The notes beneath the pieces were generated by a model that was not told where the DNA came from, ran no database searches, and was given only the letters and a program-made list of their open reading frames with translations. From the NCBI RefSeq assembly GCF_024806495.1, contig NZ_JANUFF010000009.1:62001-126000 (forward strand): DNA of 64,000 nucleotides, written 5' to 3'. The position numbers were made by a program, and so were the translations under genes. This document shows positions 16,315 through 25,876 of this stretch, in pieces; the first letter of the stretch is position 1, and each line of letters begins with the position of its first letter. The stretch is from Chryseobacterium sp. JUb7. Its GTDB lineage: Bacteria; Bacteroidota; Bacteroidia; Flavobacteriales; Weeksellaceae.

Positions 16315-17970
16315 TTATTTCTGTTTTTTCAATTCTGAATTTTCGGATTCCAGCTTTTGAACTTTAGAAGTAAGCTCATTTACTTTTGTATTTAATTCCT
16401 GAATTGCTTTTGTGAGTACAGGAACCAAAGAATCATAATTTACGGATAGCAATTTATCTGCATCATCAGTTTCCTTTACGACATCGGGGAGAATTTTACG
16501 GATTTCCTGAGCAATAAAGCCGATTTCTTTCGTATTATATTCTTTTGATTCTAAGCTATTTTTCTTCTCGTAGCTTACCGGGTTTAATTTTAATATTGTT
16601 TCAAGTCCGTTTTCTACAGGTTTAATATTTCTTTTTAAACGGATATCTGAGGTAGGTGTAAATGAAGCGGCAGACCAGTTTCCGTTAATATCCAAAAAGG
16701 AAAGAGAATTGGCTAAAGTGGGCGTTCCTGAAGTAAGGCTGTAAAAACGGTGACCTCCATTTCCTGTTCCACGATAGTTTACATATTCATTAAAACCTAC
16801 ACCCGGCTGAATGACATTCCAACCGAAAGCGCCTAAGTTTGTCGTAGTTGGAAAAGTCCCTGTTGAAATTCCAATAATTCCGGTTACTTCCAGCCTTACA
16901 CGTGGTGCTGCAGCTCCAATACCTACAAAACCTGTTCCTGTTACCGTAAGATTATTTCCTGCATTGGCAATATTGGTAGCTTCAGAAAGTGTACCTCCAA
17001 GTTTTACATCGTTTCCTGAGGCATTAAGACCATTACTTGCTGTAACATTATTATTGATAATGGTTGTATTTCCGCCACCTCCTCCGCACGCATTTAGCTG
17101 TTTTATCATAGCATAAGACTGGTTACCCCGCATTTCTGCGGTTCCATTTGAGGATAGAATACGTAATGCAACGGTAAGGTTTGTGTTGGGAGTGATAACG
17201 GCTTTAGAAACCTGCATCTCACTGTTGCTTGTTGTAGTATAGCTTACCGCGTAAAATTCTGCTACTGTAGAACCCGCTAAAGGTGAATTATTGGATGCAT
17301 CTACCCATTGTCCGGATATATAACCTCCTGTCGGATTACTGAAATTGACACCAAAAAGATGACCTTCCAGTTCATAGGTTTTACCCGCCTGAAGGGTGAA
17401 AGTACCATTGCTTACGGTTATTCCGTTGCTTGATTTTATCGTGTTAAAATTAATGGTTGTGTTTCCTCCAACACCCGTTTGTGTAGATCCCGGAATAGTT
17501 GCAAAAATATAATCAGGTACACAGCTTGCACCGGTTGTAGAAGTACCGTTATAACCTAATACTTCCCAGGTTGCTGCTGCTCCGGTAAGTCCGGTATTAA
17601 TTAATTGTACACTTTGATTGGCTGATAAGGTGACACTTGTGTTTCCATTGATAGTCTCAGAGCCTGCAGGATTTATGGTTACAGTAAATGTCGTATTATT
17701 TTTGACAGTATACATTCGACCTTTGAAATTTCCGATACCACTGATGGCTGTAGGAAGTGTAAGGGTAGAATTGGAAGCCCCGTTGTAGGATACATAATAA
17801 TCTGTATCGATCATAGAATAAGTTGGAGCTGTAATGGCATTGTATTGCGCAGCCAATGAACCGTTAATGTCTAAAGTCGAACCAGGATTGGCTTTGTTAA
17901 CTCCTACTTGAGCCATAATTGATGAGCTTCCTATTAACAATAGGAATAAAGGGGAAATTAGTCTTTTCAT
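16315..17970 (-). CDS. Secreted protein with C-terminal S74 chaperone domain
   Basis: 551 aa with a signal peptide (MKRLISPLFLLLIGSSSIMA). The middle is Gly/Thr/Asn-rich beta structure like phage tail fibres. The last about 120 residues are a peptidase S74 intramolecular chaperone: SDIRLKRNIKPVENGL with the Ser-Lys self-cleavage pair (S and K five apart), YNTKEIGFIAQEIRKILPDVV, then a coiled coil (IQELNTKVNELTSKVQKLES). Such domains drive trimerisation of fibres and then cut themselves off. Outside phage these proteins are common in Bacteroidetes as presumed surface fibres. It has its own terminator and no phage neighbours. Confidence 0.85.
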   Translation of the reverse strand: MKRLISPLFLLLIGSSSIMAQVGVNKANPGSTLDINGSLAAQYNAITAPTYSMIDTDYYVSYNGASNSTLTLPTAISGIGNFKGRMYTVKNNTTFTVTINPAGSETINGNTSVTLSANQSVQLINTGLTGAAATWEVLGYNGTSTTGASCVPDYIFATIPGSTQTGVGGNTTINFNTIKSSNGITVSNGTFTLQAGKTYELEGHLFGVNFSNPTGGYISGQWVDASNNSPLAGSTVAEFYAVSYTTTSNSEMQVSKAVITPNTNLTVALRILSSNGTAEMRGNQSYAMIKQLNACGGGGGNTTIINNNVTASNGLNASGNDVKLGGTLSEATNIANAGNNLTVTGTGFVGIGAAAPRVRLEVTGIIGISTGTFPTTTNLGAFGWNVIQPGVGFNEYVNYRGTGNGGHRFYSLTSGTPTLANSLSFLDINGNWSAASFTPTSDIRLKRNIKPVENGLETILKLNPVSYEKKNSLESKEYNTKEIGFIAQEIRKILPDVVKETDDADKLLSVNYDSLVPVLTKAIQELNTKVNELTSKVQKLESENSELKKQK

Positions 17971-18166
17971 GTTAAGAATTTAGTATGTTATCTGAAATTG
18001 TGGTATCGATTGCATTAAAAAATCTATCGAACGGTAAAAATTCAATGAATACATATCACTTTGTGAATATATGTAATAAAAAATCAATTTATAATATTTG
18101 ATTTTAACATTTTTTAATTATTTATGAATTGTTTTAATTAATAAATGATTATAGATAAAATATAAA

Positions 18167-18187
18167 AGCCCCGAATTGTTCAGGGCT
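18167..18187 (-). terminator. Terminator after the choice-of-anchor I gene
   Basis: Minus strand AGCCCTGAA, CAA loop, TTCGGGGCT, followed by T-rich sequence. One G-T wobble. Confidence 0.85.
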
Positions 18188-18214
18188 CATTTTTAATCAA
18201 CTAAATAATATATT

Positions 18215-21200
18215 CTATTTTACAATCACTCTTTTCAGTTCTCCTTCAGAAGTTTTTACCAGATAAACTCCTGTAGAAAGTTTCGAAGTATCAATTGTTA
18301 AAGCTTTTTTATCTTTTCCGATCAATTTTCCGGACATATCATACAGCTCATAATCCTGAACTCTGTTGAAATATAAAGTATTTCCTTTTGCAACAGGATT
18401 TGGGAATACATTGAAGGTAGTCTTTTCAGATTTTACTTCACCTGTAGCCAATGTTCCTGAACCACCGACTTCATACATTGATAATGTGCCGCTGATTTCG
18501 TTGGCTATAATTACATATCCTTTTCCGGTAGTCGTATTTTCCGGAGCAATATAAATGATCCCTTCCGGACCATTGTCGCCACCGTAAGCTGAAGTGGAAC
18601 GAGAATTTTTATAATCCGTAAAAGTAGGATTGTTCGGATCTGTAATATTGTATACCATTACACCTCCCGTTCTTTCGATGGTGATGAAAGCATAAGTCTG
18701 ACCGTTAATTGTTCCTAACGTTACCCCTTCCGGTTCAGGACCTTTTGCACGGCTTCTGTTTTTAACGGTATTTGATTCGTTATCTGCATTAAAAATCAAA
18801 GGATGATTGGCTGCGATATATCTTTCAAATCGGTCACCACTGTCATAAACGATCTGTTTTGTATCTGCATTAAAAATAGAGAATGAGCGAGCTCCCAATG
18901 CTGAAATTTCTTCAAATTCTGAATCTCCATCAGTATTTCCTGTTGCATTCGTAACTCTAAATCTTCCTAAATTATAAGAAGCCTTTAAAATCGCTGATTG
19001 TGGGAAAAGAGCAGGATCCAAAGTATAATCATTCGCTCCTACGGTTGTTCTTTCACTAAATCCTGAAAGATCTTTTTCATCCCCTTCATTGGCTGTTACG
19101 ATATAATTCGTATTTCCTACTTTATAATTCTGAACGGCATCTGGGGTGTAATATGTTTTTACAGGCCAGTTTGCAATAAGAACCTCACCGTTGTTATCTG
19201 AAGCATCAAATCCGTTTCCTGGAAGACTCATATCTTTTTTACCTAATCCCCAGATTCCTGTGATTGTTTTTGTTGCTAAATTCACTTCTGCAATTGCATT
19301 GTTTTCCTGAAGCGTAACCCAAGCTTTCTGGCTGTCCGAGCTTATGGTAACATATTCAGGTTCCAAATCCTGAGAAAGGGTATTGTTTGTTCTTACTTTT
19401 CTTAAACCTGTTGCGGTTAAAGCAGCAACCTGAGAATCAAAAGCATTGAAATTAAGGGTGGTTACATTACTTTGAGTTAAGTTTCCGATTCCTCCCGAAA
19501 TATCAATAATACTGATTGTTCCTTCAGGATCTACCGTGTAAGCATCATTAGGCTCTCCTTCATTGGCTGTAATTACTTTTGTGCCGTCCGGAGAGAAAGT
19601 CACCATATCCGGTAAAGCTCCAACAGTCACCTGCTTCAGGAAGTTTCCGTTAATATCAAAGAAAACGACAGAGCCATTTTGCTGAGGATTGGTATTTGGA
19701 GAGGCAGCTGCGATGATCCCGTTTTTCACGGCAATACTTGTAATTCCGCCATAAGGAGCCATATTGATCGTGTTAATAACGGTCGGAGTATTTGGATTAC
19801 TGAAATTGATAATATCAAAAACATCTGTTATCGAACTGATTGTAAATAATCTTTGCGTAGATGGATCATGAACAACAATTTCAGTAGAGCTGCTGTTGTT
19901 TCCTGAAGGATCAAAACTGCCGATATAATTTAACTGAATCTGATTTGACGGTACCGGAGCTGGTTTATCATTATCAACAATATAAACCGTTGCATTGCTG
20001 TCACCGGAAATGCTGGCTCCGACAGGGTTTTCAAGACTTACCACAAAATATTCTGCATGTTGCTCTTCCAGTGTATCATCAATAATAGGAATATTAACGG
20101 TGTAGCTGGTTGTTGACGGACTAATATTAATTGTCTGATTCGCTAAAGTGAAATCACTGCTGTCAGCTGTACTGAAAGGTGCCGGTTTTACTACCAGATT
20201 AACCGTAGAGGTAGAAGGGTTGGCAATATTAATTTTGAATGCCAGATTTCCCGCATTTTCATTGACTTTAACAAAATTTTTATCCAAAGAAATAGAAGTT
20301 CCGGCGGTTGTAAATACCGTAGAAGTTGCTGCTGTTACTGCATTATCACTGGTATCTTCCACCATATTAGGTTTTAAGGCCAGATAATAGGTTTGGTTGG
20401 GGACTAAACCGGAAGTTGGGATTACAGTGATTTTATTATTGCTGAAAGTTGTTGTGAAGGGAATTTGTGTACCTGAAGCATTTCCAATACGGAAATCAAC
20501 AAGTGTTTGTGCATTAGAATCGTTGATCGTGGAGTTGTCTGTCAATCTTACATTTTCATTAAAAGAAATAGTGGGATTTACAGTAGTTGAGGCATTATTT
20601 GTGTTGTTTGTAGGAAGATAGGTAACCGTAGGTGGAGTGGTGTCTGTACCATTTACAGCTGTTGCATCAACGGTGAAGTTGTCGAAACGGTTATTTCCAA
20701 CATTTCCACCTGTACCTGTTGAAAATTCAACTTTTAGTTTAAAATTCGGATTGTTTGCAACGCCTGAAATTGCAGAAAAATCAAAAGTAACCAACTGCGG
20801 GTTTGCATCCTGCGGAGAAACTGTCTGATAAGTTTGAAAAGTGGTCCCATCTGTTGAGTAAGACCAGGTTTGTGTTCCAGCGCCGGAACCTGATCTTCTG
20901 GTTGTAAATTTTACAACTACATTATGATAACCCGTTGTCGGTAAGTTGAACTGTAAATTACCATTGATCGGGAAGTTATATCTCAAATGCGTTCCGGAAA
21001 CATCTCCGTTTCTTGCATTTAAATTGTCGACATTGAAGTTTTGCCCTGTACCTCCTGCGAAATCCACTTCTGTTGTTCCGCTCGTTACGGCTGCCAAAGA
21101 TCCGCCTACCAGTGTTGAAGTAGGTGCAGTAATGGCAGCTGCAGAAGAATTGTTGTTAAAATTCCAGTAATGGATAAGAGTCGTTTGCCCAAAAAGTGCA

Positions 21201-21256
21201 CCTTGTAGAAAAAATGCGGCAATTACAGACCCTTTTAACAAGTAGTTATTAGTCAT
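18215..21256 (-). CDS. Choice-of-anchor I propeller protein with T9SS signal
   Basis: 1013 aa. In order: signal peptide; jelly-roll-like module (about 25-200, IHYWNFNNNSSAA); SbsA/Big_5-like Ig module (about 205-315, PTVTYLPTNN...NENVRL); Calx-beta module (about 318-430, ISLDKNFVKVNENAG); a choice-of-anchor I beta-propeller (about 440-930, ITANEGEPNDAYTVDPEGTI; TANEGDEKDL); and a type IX secretion sorting domain (about 940-1013, FNVFPNPVAKGNTLYF to GVYLVKTSEGELKRVIVK). The propeller family is related to extracellular alkaline phosphatase-like proteins, but activity is unproven. The product should be exported by T9SS and attached to the surface or released. Confidence 0.9.
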   Translation of the reverse strand: MTNNYLLKGSVIAAFFLQGALFGQTTLIHYWNFNNNSSAAAITAPTSTLVGGSLAAVTSGTTEVDFAGGTGQNFNVDNLNARNGDVSGTHLRYNFPINGNLQFNLPTTGYHNVVVKFTTRRSGSGAGTQTWSYSTDGTTFQTYQTVSPQDANPQLVTFDFSAISGVANNPNFKLKVEFSTGTGGNVGNNRFDNFTVDATAVNGTDTTPPTVTYLPTNNTNNASTTVNPTISFNENVRLTDNSTINDSNAQTLVDFRIGNASGTQIPFTTTFSNNKITVIPTSGLVPNQTYYLALKPNMVEDTSDNAVTAATSTVFTTAGTSISLDKNFVKVNENAGNLAFKINIANPSTSTVNLVVKPAPFSTADSSDFTLANQTINISPSTTSYTVNIPIIDDTLEEQHAEYFVVSLENPVGASISGDSNATVYIVDNDKPAPVPSNQIQLNYIGSFDPSGNNSSSTEIVVHDPSTQRLFTISSITDVFDIINFSNPNTPTVINTINMAPYGGITSIAVKNGIIAAASPNTNPQQNGSVVFFDINGNFLKQVTVGALPDMVTFSPDGTKVITANEGEPNDAYTVDPEGTISIIDISGGIGNLTQSNVTTLNFNAFDSQVAALTATGLRKVRTNNTLSQDLEPEYVTISSDSQKAWVTLQENNAIAEVNLATKTITGIWGLGKKDMSLPGNGFDASDNNGEVLIANWPVKTYYTPDAVQNYKVGNTNYIVTANEGDEKDLSGFSERTTVGANDYTLDPALFPQSAILKASYNLGRFRVTNATGNTDGDSEFEEISALGARSFSIFNADTKQIVYDSGDRFERYIAANHPLIFNADNESNTVKNRSRAKGPEPEGVTLGTINGQTYAFITIERTGGVMVYNITDPNNPTFTDYKNSRSTSAYGGDNGPEGIIYIAPENTTTGKGYVIIANEISGTLSMYEVGGSGTLATGEVKSEKTTFNVFPNPVAKGNTLYFNRVQDYELYDMSGKLIGKDKKALTIDTSKLSTGVYLVKTSEGELKRVIVK

Positions 21257-21418
21257 TTTTTGCTTATATTAATTTATGCAAAAATGATCTTTATACTTTG
21301 TAAGTGTTTTAAGGTAATTTTAAGAAATGTTTAATAAATAGGTAATACAATTAGGAGATATAAAAACACAATATCAGTAGATTAATTTAAAAACCAATAT
21401 ACTCATTAGAATAACTGT

Positions 21419-21571
21419 TTATTTTACTTTCTGTCCCGAAAGATTCATATTCTGTCCGGTTGATTTTTTTCCTTCAAGGGGATGTTTTTGCATGTAGAAA
21501 AATCCTGAAATGGCAGTCAGGACCAGTAGGATAAAAGCAACCAGAAAAATTCTTTTTAACATTTCTTTCAT
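21419..21571 (-). CDS. Small single-pass membrane protein, coupled to the SDR gene
   Basis: 50 aa: a basic start, one hydrophobic helix (about residues 8-26, IFLVAFILLVLTAISGFF), then a polar tail (KHPLEGKKSTGQNMNLSGQK). Its ATG overlaps the stop of the SDR gene upstream (ATGA), which argues for a real, translationally coupled gene. No family recognised. It may anchor or regulate the SDR-like protein at the membrane, which is inference. Confidence 0.6.
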   Translation of the reverse strand: MKEMLKRIFLVAFILLVLTAISGFFYMQKHPLEGKKSTGQNMNLSGQKVK

Positions 21572-22221
21572 ATGGCTAGGTTTTTTATGTCCTTAATTTC
21601 TAAAACTGAAGTAGGGTATCCTTTCTGAACAGCATTAATCATTGCTTTCCCGACCTCGTGTAAAGTTAATGATTTTGAAGGTAATATAATAGGGAAAATC
21701 CAAATAATAGGTTTAAAAAACCATTTCACATTTTCCTGACCGTCAACAGGTTTCATAAATCCGGGACGAAAGTTGTATTCGCCTCTGAAACCCAATTTCT
21801 TTAAAGCATTTTCTGTTCTTCCTTTTACCCTTGCCCACATTAGTTTTCCGCTTTCTGTTTTATCGGTATGGGCGCCCGAAACATAGTTGAAAACCATACC
21901 CGGGTTTTGGCTTAATACAGCTTTTGCAAAGTGTAATGTAGTATCATAAGTGATTTTTGTATAATCTTCTTCATTCATTCCTACGCTGCTGATTCCGGCG
22001 CAAAAGAAAACAGCATCATAACCTTTTAGATTTTCATCATTAGGGTCAATATTCAGGAAATCTGAAACGATATATTCTTTTAACTTGGCGTGTTTTTTTC
22101 CTGAAGGCTTTCTGCTGACACTCAGAATTTCTGAAACATTAGGGTTTTCAAGACATTCCATTAAAACGCCTTCTCCTACCATACCTGTTGCTCCTGTTAT
22201 AATTATCTTGATTGAGTTCAT
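21568..22221 (-). CDS. Atypical SDR, NAD(P)-binding epimerase-like protein
   Basis: 217 aa. Nucleotide-binding loop ITGATGMVGEGVLMEC near the N-terminus, AVFFCAGISSVGM (like the strand-4 region of SDRs), FNYVSGAHTDKTESGKLMWARVKG and NFRPGFMKPVDG. This is the HTATIP2-like/NAD(P)H-binding group, which often lacks the full Tyr-x3-Lys and may act as a sensor rather than an enzyme. The stop overlaps the start of a small membrane protein gene. Confidence 0.8.
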   Translation of the reverse strand: MNSIKIIITGATGMVGEGVLMECLENPNVSEILSVSRKPSGKKHAKLKEYIVSDFLNIDPNDENLKGYDAVFFCAGISSVGMNEEDYTKITYDTTLHFAKAVLSQNPGMVFNYVSGAHTDKTESGKLMWARVKGRTENALKKLGFRGEYNFRPGFMKPVDGQENVKWFFKPIIWIFPIILPSKSLTLHEVGKAMINAVQKGYPTSVLEIKDIKNLAI

Positions 22222-22501
22222 TTTGTTGATGTTATTATTGTTGATGACGTTCTGTCTTTATTTTTACTTTAAATTAAATGCAAAAATTATACTGTTTTTT
22301 TAGTTTATTGTTAGAAGTATTTAATAAAATATTTTTATTGATGTTATAATTTTATAAACCAATACGTTATATCTGTGTAATTCCTTTTTTGTGAAAAATG
22401 GATATAATTAAGAAGTGTTATCAGATGAGGTGGTTTTATCAATTTGATTAATGAAACTTGTTTTGTTTTAATAATCAGTTTTGAATAAAAGACGAAATTC
22501 T

Positions 22502-22615
22502 TAGCCCCGATCGTGCAATTGTCTGAGCTCATTTTTAAGTTTCGGCGGCCTCGTCAAAGACGAGGCCGCCGAAACTTAAAAATAGCGAGTGCTAAGAGCG
22601 GGAAATAGCTCCAAA
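22502..22615 (-). repeat. Dispersed hairpin element, copy 2
   Basis: Read on the minus strand: TTTGGAGCTATTTCCCGCT, a spacer, a hairpin, then ATCGGGGCTA, as in copy 1 at 1768-1866. The hairpin here has perfect 25-bp arms (22531-22555 and 22559-22583, core TTTCGGCGGCCTCGTC) around AAA. Only the outer blocks are shared with copy 1. Confidence 0.8.
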
Positions 22616-22633
22616 CAAAAGCTGATAAAAAAT

Positions 22634-22658
22634 AAAACCGATCTAAGTGACCGGTTTT
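22634..22658 (-). terminator. Terminator after ppx
   Basis: Minus strand AAAACCGGTC, loop, ATCGGTTTT, then TATTTTTT. Confidence 0.8.
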
Positions 22659-22677
22659 AATATAGGTGTTGCAAAAA

Positions 22678-23562
22678 TTATTTTTTATTGTGTAACTGAC
22701 TGTAAATATTATGAATCAATCCATCCGCAACAGAAATTTTAGGAACAAAAATTTTGTTGATTTCCGACCAAGACATTACATTATTGAAGATCTTGATGGC
22801 ATGTACCAAAACATCCGCTCTGTCTTCTCTCATATTATATTTAGTCATTCTTTCATCGACGGTCATATCGTCAAATTCCTTGTGAACTTTTTTCAGATGA
22901 GAAAGTGACATCGGTTTTCCGTCTTTGGTTTTGCTCATTGAGAAAACTTTGTTGATATTTCCTCCCGATCCAATGGCTACAACAGGCTTTTTACTGTTAA
23001 TATTTTTTCTGATCTCTTCTTTCATCTCCTGCCAGTTATTTGGAGTCACCAGATTGTTCAGTAATCGGATCGTTCCGATGTTGAAAGATTTTTCGTAGAT
23101 CATTTTGCCGTTTTCGTAGAACGTCAGCTCTGTAGAACCTCCACCTACGTCAATATAGAGATAGGCAAATTCTTTGTCCAGACCTTCCGCTACGTGATTT
23201 TCGAAAACCAAAGTTGCCTCTTCATCCCCGGAAATAATTTCAATATTGATTCCTGATGTTTCTTTTACTTCCCGGATGATATCCTGCCCGTTGGCAGCAT
23301 CTCGCATAGCACTTGTAGCACAGGCTCTGTAATGCTCGACATTATAAATTTTCATCAGATCGCTGAAAATTTTCATTGAATCGATGACCATTTTTTCTCT
23401 TTCTTCCCCGATCTTTCCCAACGTAAAAACGTCCATTCCCAATCGCAAAGGTATTCTTAGCAGATTGAGTTTGATGAATTCCGGCTTTTTGTTATTGATT
23501 TTTACTTCATTAATTAAAAGTCTTGCTGCATTACTTCCTATATCTATGGCTGCAATCTTCAT
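22678..23562 (-). CDS. ppx: Ppx/GppA-family phosphatase (exopolyphosphatase)
   Basis: 294 aa, the short form with only the actin-like ASKHA core. Phosphate loops AAIDIGSNAARLLI (residues 3-16) and IDVGGGSTELTFYENGKM, plus EEATLVF with the catalytic Glu and VAIGSGGNINKVF. Members remove phosphates from polyphosphate or cleave pppGpp. Its ATG overlaps the stop of ppk1 by 4 nt, so synthesis and breakdown of polyphosphate are encoded in one operon, which favours polyphosphate as substrate. Confidence 0.9.
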   Translation of the reverse strand: MKIAAIDIGSNAARLLINEVKINNKKPEFIKLNLLRIPLRLGMDVFTLGKIGEEREKMVIDSMKIFSDLMKIYNVEHYRACATSAMRDAANGQDIIREVKETSGINIEIISGDEEATLVFENHVAEGLDKEFAYLYIDVGGGSTELTFYENGKMIYEKSFNIGTIRLLNNLVTPNNWQEMKEEIRKNINSKKPVVAIGSGGNINKVFSMSKTKDGKPMSLSHLKKVHKEFDDMTVDERMTKYNMREDRADVLVHAIKIFNNVMSWSEINKIFVPKISVADGLIHNIYSQLHNKK

Positions 23563-25631
23563 TTTTTGTTCGTTTTAGCTTTTAAATATCTGTATGTTTC
23601 CACCTGAGAACGGCATTCTTCCTTATCATTGCTGATATACTCGTTGCTCAATTTTTTGTCTAAAATACGAGCTTTTACATTATCTTTCAACTGAATGTCG
23701 AGAATATCTTTTAATTCTTTTTTTAAATTTTTATCACTTATTTTAGCGGCAGCTTCAATTCTGTAATCTAAATTTCTCGTCATCCAGTCAGCTGACGAAA
23801 TGTACATGTCTTCTGAACCTTTGTTATAGAAATACATGACTCTGGCATGTTCAAGATATTCATCTACGATACTGATGCCTTTTATTTTTTCTTTAAATTC
23901 TTTTTGATTGATGGCACAATAAATTCCTCTTACAATCATCTTGACAACCACTCCCGCTTCAGCAGCAGCATATAGTTTTTCAATTAAGGCCCGATCGCTT
24001 ACAGAATTAGCTTTGATGATCATCTCAGCTCTCCTTCCAGCCCTTGCTTCCTCAATTTCCTTATCAATATAATGAACAATCTTTTCACGCATGAACTGAG
24101 GGCAAACCAATAAGTTTTTACACGTTTTTAAAATTGGTAAGTAATCTTCTTTTGGTTTTTTTAATACATTAAAAACTTTATTAATATCTGCCATTATACT
24201 TCGGTCAGCAGTCATTAATAAATGATCTCCATAAATCCTGGCTGTTTTTTCGTTAAAGTTCCCGGTGCTTACAAACCCATACTGAATGGTTTTGTTGTGA
24301 GCTCTTTTTTTGATCACGCAAAGTTTAGCGTGTACTTTTTTATCAGGAATCCCAACTAAGACAGTGATTCCTTCCGGCTCCAGCATTTCTTTCCATTCCA
24401 GATTGGACTCTTCATCGAATCTTGCCTGAAGTTCAAGCATTACCGTTACTTCCTTACCGTTTCTGGCGGCATAAATCAGTGCATTAATGATTTTTGAACT
24501 GCTGGCCAGTCGATAGGCCGTGATTTGAATAGATTTTACATCAGGATCCATGGCTGCTTCACGCAGAAGGTCGATAACGGGATTATATTTATGATAAGGG
24601 AAAGTTAAAAGAACATCGTGCTTCAAAATAACATCGGTTACTCTTTCGCCATGTTCAAATGCCTGATGCGTAAAAGATGTTCTTTCTACCGGTCTAGTAT
24701 ATTTTTCGAAAACATCCGGAAAATCCATAAAATGTTTAAAATTATGAATCTTTCCGCCAGGAATAATACTGTCTTTTTTAGTCAGATTTAGTTTTCGGAT
24801 AAGCAGTTCAAGCAAGGCCTTGTCCATATCTTTATCAAAAACAAAACGGGTAGGTTTTCCTTTTCTTCTGTTTTTAAGCCCTTTTTCTATTTTCTCTGCA
24901 AAATTGGTTTTGATATCATTGTCAAGATCCATTTCTGCATCTTTTGTTACTTTGAAAGCATTGGCAGCAAACTCATCATAGCCGAAGTAAGAAAAAATAT
25001 GCGGAAGATTGAAGGTAATGACATCTTCCAGCAGCATTACATTTTTTTCCTCAGGATCTTCTGTCGGAAGAAGTACAAATCGACCGACAAATCTTGACGG
25101 AATTTCGATAATCGCATAATTACTTGAATATTGCCAGTCTTTTTTTCGCATAGCCACTCCCAGATAGAGACTTTTATCTCTCATATAAGGCATGGGCGTA
25201 TTTTCATGAAGTAAAATCGGAATCACATTGGATTCTACGACTTCATCAAAGTAATTTCTGACAAATTCTTTTTGTTTTGCAGTTAAATTTTTTGAAGTTT
25301 TAATAGATACCTTATGATCAGCCATTTCTTCCTGAATTTTTTTCCAGGTTTTATCAAAGTTTTGCTGATGTCTTATAACAATCTCGTTAATCTTCTGGAG
25401 AATTTTTGAAGGTGGCTGATAAAAAGATTCTGCAATCACTTTTTCCTTAAAATCCATCGCACGCTTTAATCCGGCAACCCGTACTCTGAAAAATTCATCT
25501 AAATTGTTGGAGAAAATTCCTAAAAAACGAATTCTCAGATGTAAAGGTACTTTTTCATCCATCGCTTCCTGCAGAACCCTTTCATTGAAGGCAAGCCATG
25601 TAATATCTCTCGGATTAAAGTGTAATGACAT
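23559..25631 (-). CDS. ppk1: Polyphosphate kinase 1
   Basis: 690 aa, full length. N-terminal FNPRDITWLAFNERVLQEA, the middle domain, and two C-terminal domains with the catalytic histidine motif DKKVHAKLCVIKKR and the second conserved His in YLEHARVMYFYNKG. It transfers the gamma phosphate of ATP onto a growing polyphosphate chain. It is the first gene of the ppk1-ppx operon, with a 4-nt overlap. Polyphosphate serves as phosphate and energy store and stress chaperone. Confidence 0.96.
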   Translation of the reverse strand: MSLHFNPRDITWLAFNERVLQEAMDEKVPLHLRIRFLGIFSNNLDEFFRVRVAGLKRAMDFKEKVIAESFYQPPSKILQKINEIVIRHQQNFDKTWKKIQEEMADHKVSIKTSKNLTAKQKEFVRNYFDEVVESNVIPILLHENTPMPYMRDKSLYLGVAMRKKDWQYSSNYAIIEIPSRFVGRFVLLPTEDPEEKNVMLLEDVITFNLPHIFSYFGYDEFAANAFKVTKDAEMDLDNDIKTNFAEKIEKGLKNRRKGKPTRFVFDKDMDKALLELLIRKLNLTKKDSIIPGGKIHNFKHFMDFPDVFEKYTRPVERTSFTHQAFEHGERVTDVILKHDVLLTFPYHKYNPVIDLLREAAMDPDVKSIQITAYRLASSSKIINALIYAARNGKEVTVMLELQARFDEESNLEWKEMLEPEGITVLVGIPDKKVHAKLCVIKKRAHNKTIQYGFVSTGNFNEKTARIYGDHLLMTADRSIMADINKVFNVLKKPKEDYLPILKTCKNLLVCPQFMREKIVHYIDKEIEEARAGRRAEMIIKANSVSDRALIEKLYAAAEAGVVVKMIVRGIYCAINQKEFKEKIKGISIVDEYLEHARVMYFYNKGSEDMYISSADWMTRNLDYRIEAAAKISDKNLKKELKDILDIQLKDNVKARILDKKLSNEYISNDKEECRSQVETYRYLKAKTNKK

Positions 25632-25751
25632 TCTCTAGTTTATATTTTATCAAAAATAATAATTCATTACGTTTCTTTTCCTATTTTCTAAGTTAAACTT
25701 TGATTAATTTTTTACATTTTGTCTGGCTATAATGTGTCTAAAGTTGCCGTA

Positions 25752-25775
25752 TTTATCATTGTTTGTAATGATAAA
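25752..25775. promoter_or_regulatory. 9-bp inverted repeat upstream of dnaK
   Basis: TTTATCATT (25752-25760) and AATGATAAA (25767-25775), perfect, 6-nt loop. It lies about 100 nt before the dnaK start in the region shared with ppk1. It is not a CIRCE element. It may be a regulator site or chance in AT-rich DNA. Confidence 0.35.
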
Positions 25776-25876
25776 ATGCCGGAATGTGTCAATTTGTCAT
25801 AAATTTTCCTCTGGTACAGATATTGAGAAATTGAGAGTGTAAATTAAACTTTAAAATAGAAAAAATAAAAAATATT

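Larger units (their letters stand above)
22222..22677. other. Intergenic region with a large palindrome element
   Basis: 456 bases without a supported gene. The left part is plain AT-rich DNA upstream of the SDR gene. The right part holds the hairpin element at 22502-22615 and the ppx terminator. Confidence 0.75.

Noticed and set aside
16811-17116. Plus-strand ORF opposite the S74 protein gene
   Set aside because: Low-complexity antisense of Gly/Thr-rich repeats.
22587-22595. GAGTGCTAA, a half-site of the CIRCE heat-shock operator
   Set aside because: The second half is absent and no chaperone gene is next to it; chance within a repeat element.
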